Assembly: GCA_002473085.1 (NCBI GenBank)
Contig: DKTP01000053.1
Span: 1-39,295, forward strand
Length of the DNA: 39,295 nt
Reading direction: 5' to 3'
From: Anaerolineales bacterium UBA7227
GTDB lineage: Bacteria > Chloroflexota > Anaerolineae > Anaerolineales > Villigracilaceae
This document shows, piece by piece, positions 21,519 through 30,493 of the stretch; positions within the stretch are counted from its first letter, which is position 1; the number at the start of each line of letters is the position of its first letter. A program made the translations under genes and the position numbers. The notes beneath the pieces are model-generated. The model did no database searches and had not been told where the DNA came from. It saw only the letters and a program-made list of their open reading frames with translations.

Positions 21519-22085
21519 TCATTGTCCATGGGCAGAATATAGACGCGCGATCTTGTGTTGATAGATTCGATCCCAGCTTGCCGCCAGCTCGATCTGCCCC
21601 TCCATGACCATGGAGCGGGGCGGCAGGTCGCCGGTGAAGGCGGAACCGTCGTCGAGGATGAGCGTGACGTGGTCGTCGCTGTGGCCGGGCGTGGGGATGA
21701 TCTCGCCCGCCAGTCCGATTGACGCGAGGAAGGCGCGGCTTTCGGAGAATTTGAGCAGGAGGTTGTCGGTCGGTTCGATTTCGACGAAACCGATGTTTTT
21801 CGGCCTGAGAAAGTCTCCCAGTTTTTCAGGGAATCCGACCTGGCTTTCCATCAGGATCAGCCTCGAGCCGAGGCGCTTCAATTCCTGCGCCAGCCCCGCG
21901 TGGTCCATGTGATAGTGGGTGGCGAGGTGATATTTGATCCGTTTCAGGTCGAAGCCTTTGCGTTTTGCAGTCGCGGCGAATTCGCCCATCATGCCCGCCC
22001 AGCCGCAGTCCACGAGCAGGAAGCCGTCTTTGGTTTCGAGGGCGTAGTAATGGGTGGAGCGGTAGCCGAGGTCGAGGATGTTCAT
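21519..22085 (-). CDS. MBL-fold metallo-hydrolase
   Basis: This 188-aa protein has the metallo-beta-lactamase fold in compact form. The metal-binding signature THYHMDHAG is at residues 56-64, with later ligands in PTPGHSDDHV, FTGDLPP and the terminal YSAHGQ. All ligands of a dinuclear zinc site are present although the chain is short. MBL proteins act on diverse thioesters, lactones or nucleic acids; this one has no extra domain to narrow the choice. It lies 45 bp after a PIG-L deacetylase gene on the same strand, separated by a hairpin. The substrate is unknown. Confidence 0.87.
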   Translation of the reverse strand: MNILDLGYRSTHYYALETKDGFLLVDCGWAGMMGEFAATAKRKGFDLKRIKYHLATHYHMDHAGLAQELKRLGSRLILMESQVGFPEKLGDFLRPKNIGFVEIEPTDNLLLKFSESRAFLASIGLAGEIIPTPGHSDDHVTLILDDGSAFTGDLPPRSMVMEGQIELAASWDRIYQHKIARLYSAHGQ

Positions 22086-22097
22086 GGACAGAACCGT

Positions 22098-22126
22098 CCG
22101 CCCGCTTTCTTGAAGAAAACGGGCGG
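22098..22126 (-). terminator. Intercistronic hairpin after the PIG-L gene
   Basis: CCGCCCG (22098-22104) pairs with CGGGCGG (22120-22126), with an inner TTTCT/GAAA helix. It lies between the PIG-L stop and the MBL start. There is no T-run, so it may attenuate or stabilise the message without fully terminating it. Confidence 0.45.
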
Positions 22127-22130
22127 TTTG

Positions 22131-22853
22131 TCAGGCGTATTTCACCACGCGGAAGGTCTCTTCGTAGCGCGGGTTTTCTTCGGAACTGCCTTCGGCGCGG
22201 CGGGACTTCATCCGCTCTTTGAATTTTTCCACGTCGCCGATCTGGGATTTGTGGTTCAGCAGCGCTTCGAGCTTGACCGGCCAGACGTCGGTCACGTCCA
22301 CGACGGTGTTTGGCTGGCTGGTGAGCGAACACCAGACTTCCTTCGGCATGTGCGGTTCGAGTCCCTCGGCCAGGAGTTCGGGGAAGAAGACCTTGCTCCC
22401 CGCGGCGGGGAAGACCGCGTCGAGGACGACTTGTCCCGCGGCGCGGTGGTCGGGATGGTTGAGTCCGTATACGGCGAAGAGATTCTGCGGGTCGCAGGTG
22501 ACGAGGATGTCGGGTTTCTCGCGTCGGATGACGCGGACGATCTCGCGGCGCAGTTTCAGGTCGGGGACGAGGTAGCCGTCTTCGAGGTCCAGGAAGCGGA
22601 CCGCCTGCACGCCGATCACGGCCGCGGCGGCGCGTTGTTCGCTGTGGCGGATTCCGCACAATTTGTCGGGAGTCATGTCGGAGTGGGTGTCGGCGTTGAA
22701 GCCCTTGTCGCCGCAGGTCAGCAGGCAATAGGCGATCTTGTGACCGGCGCGCGCCCACTTGGCGAGCGTCGCGCCGCAAAAAAATTCTGGATCATCGGGA
22801 TGGGCCAGAATGACGAGGATGTTTTTGGGGGAGTCCCAGGGTTCAGGAGCCAT
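22131..22853 (-). CDS. PIG-L / LmbE family N-deacetylase
   Basis: This 240-aa Zn-dependent deacetylase family acts on N-acetylglucosamine-containing conjugates, as in mycothiol or bacillithiol synthesis or detoxification. The zinc motif AHPDD is at residues 17-21, and the third ligand is in NHPDHRAAG. SEQRAAAAVIGV and DPQNLFAVYGLNHPDH are typical of the family. The C-terminal part includes EVWCSLTSQPNTVVDVTDVW, seen in many free-standing LmbE proteins. Upstream lies a CTGACAC heptamer array, and ricT is on the same strand 73 bp away. No thiol-biosynthesis partner is adjacent, so the substrate is left open. Confidence 0.9.
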   Translation of the reverse strand: MAPEPWDSPKNILVILAHPDDPEFFCGATLAKWARAGHKIAYCLLTCGDKGFNADTHSDMTPDKLCGIRHSEQRAAAAVIGVQAVRFLDLEDGYLVPDLKLRREIVRVIRREKPDILVTCDPQNLFAVYGLNHPDHRAAGQVVLDAVFPAAGSKVFFPELLAEGLEPHMPKEVWCSLTSQPNTVVDVTDVWPVKLEALLNHKSQIGDVEKFKERMKSRRAEGSSEENPRYEETFRVVKYA

Positions 22854-22862
22854 GCGTCGGGT

Positions 22863-22911
22863 GTGTCGAGTGTCAAGTGTCAGGTGTCAGGTGTCAGGTG
22901 TCAGGTGTCAG
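22863..22911 (+). repeat. Heptanucleotide tandem repeat GTGTCAG
   Basis: Seven 7-bp units: GTGTCGA, GTGTCAA and five identical GTGTCAG, in the gap between ricT and the PIG-L gene. It is the cleanest heptamer array of the window and a good candidate for length variation between strains. Confidence 0.92.
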
Positions 22912-22926
22912 GTTGCAAGTCGCGCA

Positions 22927-23892
22927 TCATCTTTTACGGATTGGTTTTTCTCTGTTCCCTGTTCTCTTCTCGCCGCTCTCTTTTTTGGCTTTTCCGCAGG
23001 TGCATCCGCCGCCCTCGTGACGGTCGCAGGGCGCTTCGGATTTGCGGCGCAGGGCCTCGAGTTCGTCCCAGGGCTGGATCTCGTCGCGGCTGAACGGGAC
23101 GGGGAAATGCCGCTCGTCGTTGTCGAGCAGGACGAGGACGGTGTTGGTCATGGGCATCACGTCGGCCACCTTGCCCTCGCCGCGCGGCGTGACGACGCGC
23201 TTGTTGCGTTTGGGCAGTTCTTTGCGGGCGGCCACGTATTGCTCGTATTCGTAGACGAGACAGCAGCGCAGGCGTCCGCACATGCCGGTGATCTCGTTGG
23301 GCGTGAGCGAGATACCCTGCTCCTTCGCCATCTTGATGGAGATGGGGCTGAAGTCGGTCAGGAATTTGGAGCAGCAGCGCGTTTCCAGCCCGCAGGCGCC
23401 CATGCCGCCGAGGAGTTTCGCCACGTCGCGCGGACCGATCTGGCGCAGTTCCACCTGCGGACGCGGGTACTTCTTCTGCATATCGCGCTTGAGGGACTTC
23501 AGCTCGGGCTTATCCTCCGTCTCTGTGCTGAACAGGAAGACGAGCCGCGTGCCGTCGTAGTTGTACTCCGCCGCGACGATCTTGACGCCTTTCAGTTCCA
23601 GATCCGAGGCGCGGGCGCGGCACTCGATCATGGCCTCCACCTGCTTGGACTGCCAGTTCTGCCTGAGCAGGAGGTCGCGCGGGGTGGCGCGGCGCTCGAT
23701 GCGGCGCCACCCGCCTCCGTCGGGAGGGGGTGGCGGTTCGGTCATTCGGACGGCCACCTCGCCGAGATTCTTCCCGCGCGAGGTGTCCACGATGACATGT
23801 TCGCCGACTTGCACATCGGGGACGGCGCTCCCGTCGAAGTGATAGATTTTTCCGATTTTCGAGAATCGGACACCGATAATGTTTGGTTGCAT
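22927..23892 (-). CDS. ricT: RicT/YaaT-like PSP1-domain protein
   Basis: RicT proteins carry a PSP1 domain and, in Bacillus, belong to the Y-complex that tunes RNase Y cleavage and developmental phosphorelay. The 321-aa chain starts MQPNIIGVRFSKIGKIYHFD. The conserved core has AAEYNYDGTRLVFLFSTE, VELRQIGPRD and GGMGACGLETRCC...MCGRLRCCLVYE. Cys167, 173, 205 and 210 match in spacing the Fe-S ligands I recall for Bacillus RicT. The start is ATG 23892; a TATAAT ends 7 bases before it, so the mRNA may be leaderless. The Lys/Glu/Arg-rich tail is encoded by a heptamer array. RicA and RicF are not in the window. Confidence 0.88.
   Translation of the reverse strand: MQPNIIGVRFSKIGKIYHFDGSAVPDVQVGEHVIVDTSRGKNLGEVAVRMTEPPPPPDGGGWRRIERRATPRDLLLRQNWQSKQVEAMIECRARASDLELKGVKIVAAEYNYDGTRLVFLFSTETEDKPELKSLKRDMQKKYPRPQVELRQIGPRDVAKLLGGMGACGLETRCCSKFLTDFSPISIKMAKEQGISLTPNEITGMCGRLRCCLVYEYEQYVAARKELPKRNKRVVTPRGEGKVADVMPMTNTVLVLLDNDERHFPVPFSRDEIQPWDELEALRRKSEAPCDRHEGGGCTCGKAKKESGEKRTGNREKPIRKR
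22939..22980 (-). repeat. Heptanucleotide array forming the ricT C-terminal tail
   Basis: Six units read on the minus strand: GAGAGCG, GCGAGAA, GAGAACA, GGGAACA, GAGAAAA, ACCAATC. They lie inside ricT and encode most of its charged tail (about SGEKRTGNREKPI). The array shows that these repeats extend into coding sequence. Confidence 0.65.
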
Positions 23893-23899
23893 GAGCGTA

Positions 23900-23905
23900 A
23901 TTATA
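23900..23905 (-). promoter_or_regulatory. -10 box of ricT, leaderless arrangement
   Basis: A perfect TATAAT on the minus strand ends seven bases before the ricT ATG, so initiation would fall at or within a base or two of the A of ATG. No ribosome site fits upstream. No clear -35 is seen. Confidence 0.55.
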
Positions 23906-23979
23906 CCGTATGAAAAAAGCGCGCGGGAAAACATCGTGCTATACTCATTGAAATATCTCATATCTCGCGTGAGGCCGCC

Positions 23980-24357
23980 ATGACCAAAATCCTTCTCGTG
24001 GAAGACGACCCTGATACTGTTGAACTCGTCCATCGGATATTGACCGCCCATCAATTCGAACTCTCTCACGCCGCGACCGCGGAGCGCGGCCTGGAACTGG
24101 CGCTGGTCGAACGTCCCGACCTGATCATCCTCGACCTGGGCCTGCCCGACTACGATGGGCAGACGCTGGCGGGCTGGCTGCGCGGCGAAGAGTCCCTGGC
24201 GGAGACGCCCATCGTCGCCTTCTCCGCCTGGCCACAGGAGACGGGGAGGACGATGGCCGAGAGTTACGGCTGCGCGGGGTATATCAGCAAACCAATCGTC
24301 AGCGTCAATGAATTTGTCGGTCAGATCCGGTCGTTTCTTGGCCCGGTTCAAGCGTAA
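23980..24357 (+). CDS. Single-domain response regulator
   Basis: This 125-aa protein is a bare receiver domain. D9 and D10 (VEDDP) bind metal, D52 (IILDLGLPDYDG) is the phosphoryl acceptor, S82 (AFSAW) and K104 (SKP) complete the switch. It has no output domain, so it should act through protein contact, for example in a phosphorelay or with a chemotaxis-like partner. It is divergent from ricT, whose homologues influence phosphorelay flux in Bacillus. That is a suggestive neighbour but no evidence of interaction. No histidine kinase is nearby. Confidence 0.93.
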   Translation: MTKILLVEDDPDTVELVHRILTAHQFELSHAATAERGLELALVERPDLIILDLGLPDYDGQTLAGWLRGEESLAETPIVAFSAWPQETGRTMAESYGCAGYISKPIVSVNEFVGQIRSFLGPVQA

Positions 24358-24411
24358 ACGGGCGGCTCCTCGCCGCTGGAACCGTCCTGAAATCGTTTAG
24401 AACAAACGCTT

Positions 24412-24417
24412 TATAAT
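24412..24417 (+). promoter_or_regulatory. -10 box of the orphan methyltransferase gene
   Basis: TATAAT at 24412-24417, preceded by TT, is 17 bases before the ATG. The leader contains GGAAGGTCGAG. The -35 is weak (TGAAAT-like). Confidence 0.55.
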
Positions 24418-24434
24418 CAACTCGGAAGGTCGAG

Positions 24435-25247
24435 ATGCCAAAGCCCTGTATATTCTTTGATAGCGATACGGTCAGGATTTTGAACGACGACGTAATTTCC
24501 ACTACACTCGTTCAAGACGACAGCATTGACCTTATTGTGACATCGCCGCCGTACAATGTAGATATTCAATATAACTCGCATAAAGACGATTTAACGTATT
24601 CGGCATATCTTGAATTCAGCCGCCAGTGGATGCGTCGCTGCTTTGAATGGCTGAAAGACGATGGGCGGTTTTGCCTGAACGTCCCATTGGACAAGAATAA
24701 GGGCGGGCAGCAAAGCGTTGGCGCGGACATGACCGTCATAGCCAAGCAGATCGGCTTTCAATATCACGCAACCATTATTTGGAATGAGGGAAATATATCC
24801 CGCAGAACCGCGTGGGGCTCCTGGATGAGCGCCTCTGCCCCGTTTGTCATTGCGCCGGTGGAGGTGATTATTGTGCTATATAAAAGCCGCTGGAAAAAAA
24901 ACAGCGGAAGCAAAGAGTCTGATATTACAAAAGCCGAATTCTTGGAATGGACGAACGGCGTTTGGACGTTCAACGGCGAAAGCGGAAAAAAAATCGGGCA
25001 TCCGGCGCCTTTTCCGCTGGAACTTCCCAGACGATGTATAAAAATGTTCAGTTATGTTGGAGATACGGTTCTTGACCCGTTTAGCGGCAGCGGCTCGACG
25101 GTTATAGCTGCCGCCCAAAACAAAAGAAAAGGCATAGGCATCGAGATAGACGAAACATACTGCGAACTTGCGGGAAAGCGCGTCGTTAATCTAACTTCGG
25201 CGGCGACTGGGATGACCGTCCAGCGTGGGTTCGTTTACAATCCCTGA
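24435..25247 (+). CDS. Orphan site-specific DNA methyltransferase (beta-class)
   Basis: This 270-aa enzyme has the catalytic motif TSPPYN at residues 36-41 ahead of the SAM motif DPFSGSGST (214-222), the beta-class order. A Ser before PPY is commoner in N4-cytosine enzymes, whereas N6-adenine enzymes usually have Asp or Asn, so N4-cytosine methylation is the better guess. FCLNVPLDKNKGG and GIEIDETYCELAGKRV are typical. The middle segment (RWKKNSGSKESDITKAEFLEWTNG) probably recognises the target. No restriction endonuclease is adjacent. The DNA is clearly more AT-rich than its neighbours, pointing to acquisition. It could protect DNA or regulate expression epigenetically. Confidence 0.9.
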   Translation: MPKPCIFFDSDTVRILNDDVISTTLVQDDSIDLIVTSPPYNVDIQYNSHKDDLTYSAYLEFSRQWMRRCFEWLKDDGRFCLNVPLDKNKGGQQSVGADMTVIAKQIGFQYHATIIWNEGNISRRTAWGSWMSASAPFVIAPVEVIIVLYKSRWKKNSGSKESDITKAEFLEWTNGVWTFNGESGKKIGHPAPFPLELPRRCIKMFSYVGDTVLDPFSGSGSTVIAAAQNKRKGIGIEIDETYCELAGKRVVNLTSAATGMTVQRGFVYNP

Positions 25248-25273
25248 AGCCTCAGAGCGAAATACAAATTATT

Positions 25274-26164
25274 ATGTCGTCCGACTTTGTTACGACAAAA
25301 TTGGTCCCGGCCAGCCGTTTTTCCGTCGAAGAATTGACGGCCATCTACAACCAGACCCGCGTGGATTACCTGGTGCCGATGCCAATGAACGCAGCGCGCC
25401 TGGCGGAGTACGTCCATACTTACGACGTTGACCTTGAACATTCTCTCGTGGCGCTGCGCGACGACCGCGTGCTGGGCGTGGCGATGCTCGGCGTGCGCGA
25501 AGACCGGGCCTGGATCACCCGCCTCGGCGTCCTGCCGTCCACGCGGCGGACGGGAGCGGGCGAGGCGCTCACGGTCGGTTTGATCGAACAGGCGGAACGT
25601 CTCGGTCTGCGCTTCCAAATGCTCGAAGTCATCAAGAACAACGTCCCGGCGCACCAACTTTTTTTGAAACTCGGTTTCTACGAGGTGGGCGAACTGCTCA
25701 TCCTGCGGCATCCGCCGTTTGGCCTCCCGCCGGACCCCGTCGTGGCGGACGCGCAACGCCTCGACCGCGTCGAGGCTCTCGACCTGGTGGGCCGCGACCG
25801 CGGCGTCCAGCCGTGGACGAACCAGTCTGAGTCGCTGTACAACGCGCAGGAGGTGTCGGGACTGCGTCTCATGCTGGCAGACGGGAGCCGCGGCTGGCTG
25901 GTCTATCAACGCCAGAAGTTCACGTTGACCCGCTTCATCTACCAAACCGAGACCGGCAACCCCGTGGACATGGCGCTGGCCTTCCTTTCGCATTTACACA
26001 ACCAGTACCCGCGCCTGGATACGCATCTTGAAAACATCCAGGTCGGCGATCTGCACCTGCCCGCCTTCTACAAAATGGGATACGTGGAATCCTTCCGACG
26101 CATCGAAATGTGGCGCGGCCAACCGCCCGCAAGATTGGCGAGCCGGCAGGCGGGCGAAAAATAA
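25274..26164 (+). CDS. Double-domain GNAT-family N-acetyltransferase
   Basis: This 296-aa protein has an N-terminal GNAT domain with the acetyl-CoA segment ITRLGVLPSTRRTGAGEALT and the following LEVIKNNVPAHQLFLKLGFYEVG. A second, degenerate GNAT-like half (residues about 160-290) contains LENIQVGDLHLPAFYKMGYVESFRRIEMW but no clear pyrophosphate-binding loop. Such tandem GNAT proteins usually have one active and one structural half. The substrate is unknown. The 26-bp gap to the methyltransferase may allow co-transcription, but GC content differs. A perfect hairpin ends the gene. Confidence 0.85.
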   Translation: MSSDFVTTKLVPASRFSVEELTAIYNQTRVDYLVPMPMNAARLAEYVHTYDVDLEHSLVALRDDRVLGVAMLGVREDRAWITRLGVLPSTRRTGAGEALTVGLIEQAERLGLRFQMLEVIKNNVPAHQLFLKLGFYEVGELLILRHPPFGLPPDPVVADAQRLDRVEALDLVGRDRGVQPWTNQSESLYNAQEVSGLRLMLADGSRGWLVYQRQKFTLTRFIYQTETGNPVDMALAFLSHLHNQYPRLDTHLENIQVGDLHLPAFYKMGYVESFRRIEMWRGQPPARLASRQAGEK

Positions 26165-26165
26165 A

Positions 26166-26195
26166 CAGTCCCGACGACTTCAATCGTCGGGACTG
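26166..26195. terminator. Bidirectional hairpin between the GNAT gene and mrp
   Basis: CAGTCCCGACGA (26166-26177) and TCGTCGGGACTG (26184-26195) form a perfect 12-bp stem around CTTCAA. The tract after it is the CT-rich heptamer array, without a pure T-run. Confidence 0.75.
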
Positions 26196-26237
26196 CTCTA
26201 CTGCTCTCTACTCTCTACTCCCCGCTCTCTCTCCTAC
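26196..26237 (+). repeat. Degenerate heptanucleotide tandem repeat at the mrp 3' end
   Basis: Six units: CTCTACT, GCTCTCT, ACTCTCT, ACTCCCC, GCTCTCT, CTCCTAC. The last unit supplies the mrp stop codon (TAG on the minus strand). Confidence 0.7.
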
Positions 26238-27313
26238 TCCACAATATTGATCGGTAACTCGTTCATTCCGCCCAGCGCGGCGACCGAGACCTGCGCGGCC
26301 AGTTTCTCCGCGATCTCGCGCAACGACTTTGCCACCGGCGAATCTGGCTCCGACACGAGGATGGGCTTCCCGCTGTCCCCGCCGATGCGGACGTTCGGGT
26401 CCATGGGGGCCTGACCGAGGAACGGAACCTGCGCGCCCAGCGCCAGTTGCATCCCGCCGCCCGAACCGAAGACGTCCATGCGCGTGCCGTCGGGCAGTTC
26501 CAGGTACGACATATTCTCGACCACGCCGAGGATGGGGACTTCCAGCTGCTTGAACATGTTCAGGCCGCGGCTCGCGTCCTCGAGCGAGACGAGCTGCGGA
26601 AGCGTCACGATGACCGCGCCGCTTAATGGCAGGGCCTGCGCCAGGGAGAGGGCCGCGTCGCCTGTGCCGGGCGGAAGGTCAATGATGAGGTAGTCCAGTT
26701 CGCTCCATTCCACGTCGCTCAAAAATTGGCGGATGGCCGAGTTCAGCATCGGTCCGCGCCAGATGAGCGGCTGGCCGGGCTTCACCAGCAGTCCCATCGA
26801 GATGACTTCCACGTCATAGGCTTTTGCCGGGGTGATCTTGTTCGCTTTGGGGGGCGGGAGTTTTTCGATCCCCATCATGGTCGGGACGTTGGGGCCGTAG
26901 ATGTCCGCGTCCATCAAACCGACGCGCGCGCCGCTCTGCGCCAGCGCGATCGCCACGTTGACCGAGACCGTGCTTTTGCCCACGCCGCCCTTGCCCGAGC
27001 CGACCGCGATGGCGTTCTTGACGGTGGCGTTGACCAGCCCGCGCATCCGCCCGTCGTTGGGGATGTCGGACGACATTTTGATCTCGACGCTTTCCACGCC
27101 GCCGACAGACAGGACGGCTTGCCGCGCCTCGCTCTCGATCTGGCCGCGCAGGGGGCAGGCTGGCGTCGTCAGCATGATGGTAAATTTGACTTTGCCGCCG
27201 TCCAGCTCCAGATCCCGGATCATGTTGAGCGTGACCAGGTCATTGTGCAACTCCGGCTCCTGCACTTTCGACAGCGCCGCCAGAACGGATTCTTTCGTGA
27301 TTGTGTTTGCCAT
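26234..27313 (-). CDS. mrp: Mrp/NBP35-type P-loop Fe-S carrier ATPase, lacking the usual CxxC
   Basis: Mrp (ApbC) proteins bind ATP and carry Fe-S clusters to apoproteins. The 359-aa chain has an N-terminal MIP18/DUF59 domain ([20 protein letters not shown]) with CPLRGQIE, then the deviant Walker [12 protein letters not shown] (106-116), [15 protein letters not shown], and [12 protein letters not shown]. At the place where most members have ENMSYfxCPxCG, this one reads [22 protein letters not shown], with no cysteines. A cyanobacterial-type variant is similar as I recall. The start is ATG 27313; a GTG nine bases upstream is possible. It lies 138 bp after nuoI in the same direction, suggesting service to complex I clusters. 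Confidence 0.9.
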   Translation of the reverse strand: MANTITKESVLAALSKVQEPELHNDLVTLNMIRDLELDGGKVKFTIMLTTPACPLRGQIESEARQAVLSVGGVESVEIKMSSDIPNDGRMRGLVNATVKNAIAVGSGKGGVGKSTVSVNVAIALAQSGARVGLMDADIYGPNVPTMMGIEKLPPPKANKITPAKAYDVEVISMGLLVKPGQPLIWRGPMLNSAIRQFLSDVEWSELDYLIIDLPPGTGDAALSLAQALPLSGAVIVTLPQLVSLEDASRGLNMFKQLEVPILGVVENMSYLELPDGTRMDVFGSGGGMQLALGAQVPFLGQAPMDPNVRIGGDSGKPILVSEPDSPVAKSLREIAEKLAAQVSVAALGGMNELPINIVE

Positions 27314-27337
27314 GTTTTTCACCGATTAAATTTGATG

Positions 27338-27371
27338 GTTGAAGGCTGCGGACTTCCCCGCAACCTTCAAC
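27338..27371 (-). other. Hairpin between nuoI and mrp
   Basis: GTTGAAGG (27338-27345) pairs with CCTTCAAC (27364-27371), continuing TGCGG/CCGCA across one mismatch. It lies just before mrp on the minus strand. No T-run of note follows, so an RNA-processing or attenuation role is as likely as termination. Confidence 0.5.
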
Positions 27372-27451
27372 GTGTACTTTCGCTTCCTGATTTGTAATTT
27401 GACGGTACGCAGCGAGGCCGACATTAGAAACCGCCGCCTGCGCTCGACCGT

Positions 27452-28078
27452 TTACGCCGCGTGCGCCTCCGACTTGGCCGCTTTCGCCGCTTCCTTGGCG
27501 CGGCGGGCTTCGTCCTCGCGGGCCGCGTTCAGCGGACGGATGCCCGCGTAATACGAGGCGGGTTTCATCAACTGTTCGAGGCCGAAAAGGTTGCGGTGAT
27601 AAGAGGCCAGTTCGTAGTCGTGGTCCATCTTGATGGCGTCGAACGGACAGTACTCCGCGCAAAACCCGCAATTCATGCACAGGTCCGCGTCGATGTAGAA
27701 CTCGGCCGGCTGCGGGCGCGGACGGCCCGTCGCGGGGTCGGCGCTGCGCACGATCCAGATGCACTGCGGCGGGCAGACTTTGGGACAGATGCCGCACGAG
27801 GTGCAGCGGATCTCCTTCGAGCCGTCCGCGCCTTCGTCATAGACGAGGAACGGGACGTAGCGGAATTCTTCGGGGACGGGCAGTTTCTCTTCGGGATACT
27901 GCACCGTGAAGATGCCGCGCGCGTCCTTGCTGGAGCGGTGGGCGATGCCTTCCGCCGAGCGATAGCGCTTCTCGCCAGTCGTGACGCGCTTCCACGACCA
28001 GACGAGGTCGTCCCAGTAAGTATTGAAGAAGCGCACGAAGGTGACGCCCAGACCTTTGAGTAATCCTTTTCCATACAT
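27452..28078 (-). CDS. nuoI: NADH-quinone oxidoreductase subunit I
   Basis: NuoI carries clusters N6a and N6b in the peripheral arm of complex I. The 208-aa protein has two perfect 4Fe-4S motifs: C92, C95, C98, C102 (CTSCGICPKVCPPQC) and C134, C137, C140, C144 (CMNCGFCAEYCP). The N-terminal helix YGKGLLKGLGVTFVRFF lies on the membrane. The Ala/Lys-rich C-terminal tail (REDEARRAKEAAKAAKSEA) is an unusual extension. ATG 28078 is preferred to an upstream TTG because AGGAGAA lies 8 bases before it. It follows nuoCD by 15 bp. Confidence 0.95.
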   Translation of the reverse strand: MYGKGLLKGLGVTFVRFFNTYWDDLVWSWKRVTTGEKRYRSAEGIAHRSSKDARGIFTVQYPEEKLPVPEEFRYVPFLVYDEGADGSKEIRCTSCGICPKVCPPQCIWIVRSADPATGRPRPQPAEFYIDADLCMNCGFCAEYCPFDAIKMDHDYELASYHRNLFGLEQLMKPASYYAGIRPLNAAREDEARRAKEAAKAAKSEAHAA

Positions 28079-28093
28079 AGTCAAGTTCTCCTG

Positions 28094-29836
28094 TTAGCGG
28101 TCGAGCTCGCCCAGCACGATGTCAATCGCGCCCAGAATGGCGACGAAGTCGGCGATCTTTTCGCCCACGCACATCATTTCCAGCGCGGTCAGGTTGATGA
28201 ACGACGGAGCGCGCACGTGATAGCGGTAGGGATTGGGTTTGCCGTTGGAGACGACATAGTAGCCGAGTTCGCCTTTCGGCGATTCGATGCGTCCATAGGC
28301 TTCGCCGGCTTGAACTTTGACCTGGTACTGCGGTTTCCCGCTCATGATCGGCCCTTCGGGGATCTGCTTCAGCGCCTGCTCCAAAATTCGGAGGGACTGG
28401 CGCATTTCTTCGATGCGGACGATGTAGCGGGCGTACATATCGCCTTCGGGACGGCTGACCACGTCGAAGTCGAAGCGGTCGTAGACCGAGTACGGGTCGG
28501 CGCGGCGGATGTCGTACGGCACGCCCGAAGCGCGGAGCATCGGTCCCGTCATCGAGGCGCGGATGGCGTCCTCGGCGCTGAGGTAGCCCATCCCCTTCAA
28601 GCGGGAGACGAGGACTTCGTTGTCGGTCAGGAGGCGGTCTATCTCGTCCACTTTGGCGGGCAGGCGGTCGAACACGAGGTCACGCGTCCTGCGGAGCGCG
28701 TCTTCGCTCATGTCGCGCGCCACGCCGCCGAAGCGGAAGTAGTTGCACATCATACGCGAACCGGCGGTCATTTCGAAGATGTCGAGGATCAGTTCGCGTT
28801 CCTCGAAGGCGTACAGCGCGGGGGTGTACATCGCGCCGAGGTCGTTGAGCATCATCCCCGCCCAGATGAGGTGGTTCTGGATGCGGCTGAGCTCGGCCAT
28901 GATGACGCGGATGTAGTCGGCGCGCTCGGCCACGGGGATGCCCATCAGTTTTTCTACCGCCAGCGCGTAGCCGAAGTTGTTGCTCATCGAGTTGAAGTAA
29001 TCGAGACGGTCGGTGTAGGGCATGTTTTGCAGGAAGGTGTTGCGCTCGCCGATCTTCTCATGGTTGCGGTGCAGATAGCCCATCACCGGTTTCAGGCTGA
29101 CGACGGTCTCGCCGTCGAGCATTACCGCCGCGCGGAAGACGCCGTGCGTGGACGGGTGCTGCGGCCCCATGTTGACGAGGATGTGGTCGGTGGGGATTCC
29201 GTCCTTGTCCGCGATCTGGTATTTCTTCAACGAGGTATACAGGGCCTCTTCAGGATCTTCGAAGGTGTATTTTTCGGGGTCGAATCCCGCCGGGAACTGG
29301 ATGTTGTCGTGGAAGGGGTTTTTTGCTTCGGAGAAGAAGTGCTTTCCGCCGGGCCAGCGGCTCTTGAAGGGTTTGGCTTCCTCTTCAAAGAACGGCTCAT
29401 GCCAGTCCTTGCGGAGCGGATGTCCTTCGAAGCCTTCCCACATCAGGATGCGGCGCAGGTCGGGATGGTTCTCGAATTTGATTCCGAGCAGGTCCCAGGC
29501 CTCGCGCTCCTGGAGTTCGGCTCCCATCCAGATGCCGACGAGGGAGGGGACGACGGGGTTTTCGCGCGGCGCCTGGGTCTTGAATACGAGGGCGGGGCCG
29601 CCGGTGGTCTTGTAGGCGTGATAGACCACCTCCATTTTGCCGTCGGCGATCTGGTCCACGCCGGTGACGGAGGAAAGCAGGTCATAGCCGAATTCGTCGC
29701 GGATGGCGGAGGCGACTTCGATGAGTTTTTCGGGGGCGACGAGGAATCCGCCGTGGCCGGGACGGCTGTCAGCGGAGACGATGCCGGGGAAACGCGCGGC
29801 CAGGTCAACGGTCAGGGTGGAAGCGGGCGCTGTCAT
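28094..29836 (-). CDS. nuoCD: NADH-quinone oxidoreductase subunit C/D fusion
   Basis: The N-terminal roughly 170 residues are NuoC ([16 protein letters not shown], then [21 protein letters not shown]) and residues about 210-580 are NuoD, starting [15 protein letters not shown] and including [38 protein letters not shown] and [26 protein letters not shown]. NuoD forms the quinone pocket. Fusion of the two is known in several groups. The linker holds [28 protein letters not shown] precedes the ATG. It is tightly placed between nuoB (9 bp) and nuoI. Confidence 0.96.
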   Translation of the reverse strand: MTAPASTLTVDLAARFPGIVSADSRPGHGGFLVAPEKLIEVASAIRDEFGYDLLSSVTGVDQIADGKMEVVYHAYKTTGGPALVFKTQAPRENPVVPSLVGIWMGAELQEREAWDLLGIKFENHPDLRRILMWEGFEGHPLRKDWHEPFFEEEAKPFKSRWPGGKHFFSEAKNPFHDNIQFPAGFDPEKYTFEDPEEALYTSLKKYQIADKDGIPTDHILVNMGPQHPSTHGVFRAAVMLDGETVVSLKPVMGYLHRNHEKIGERNTFLQNMPYTDRLDYFNSMSNNFGYALAVEKLMGIPVAERADYIRVIMAELSRIQNHLIWAGMMLNDLGAMYTPALYAFEERELILDIFEMTAGSRMMCNYFRFGGVARDMSEDALRRTRDLVFDRLPAKVDEIDRLLTDNEVLVSRLKGMGYLSAEDAIRASMTGPMLRASGVPYDIRRADPYSVYDRFDFDVVSRPEGDMYARYIVRIEEMRQSLRILEQALKQIPEGPIMSGKPQYQVKVQAGEAYGRIESPKGELGYYVVSNGKPNPYRYHVRAPSFINLTALEMMCVGEKIADFVAILGAIDIVLGELDR

Positions 29837-29845
29837 GTCGGCCTC

Positions 29846-30482
<637 letters not shown>

Positions 30483-30493
<11 letters not shown>

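Noticed and set aside
22863..22911. CRISPR array
   Set aside because: The units are 7 bp with no spacers and no cas genes; it is a simple tandem repeat. No other CRISPR-like spacing was seen in the window.
22927..24351. A 474-aa protein including ricT and an N-terminal extension
   Set aside because: The extension is antisense to the response regulator; family similarity starts at MQPNIIG, and a -10 box lies just before that ATG.
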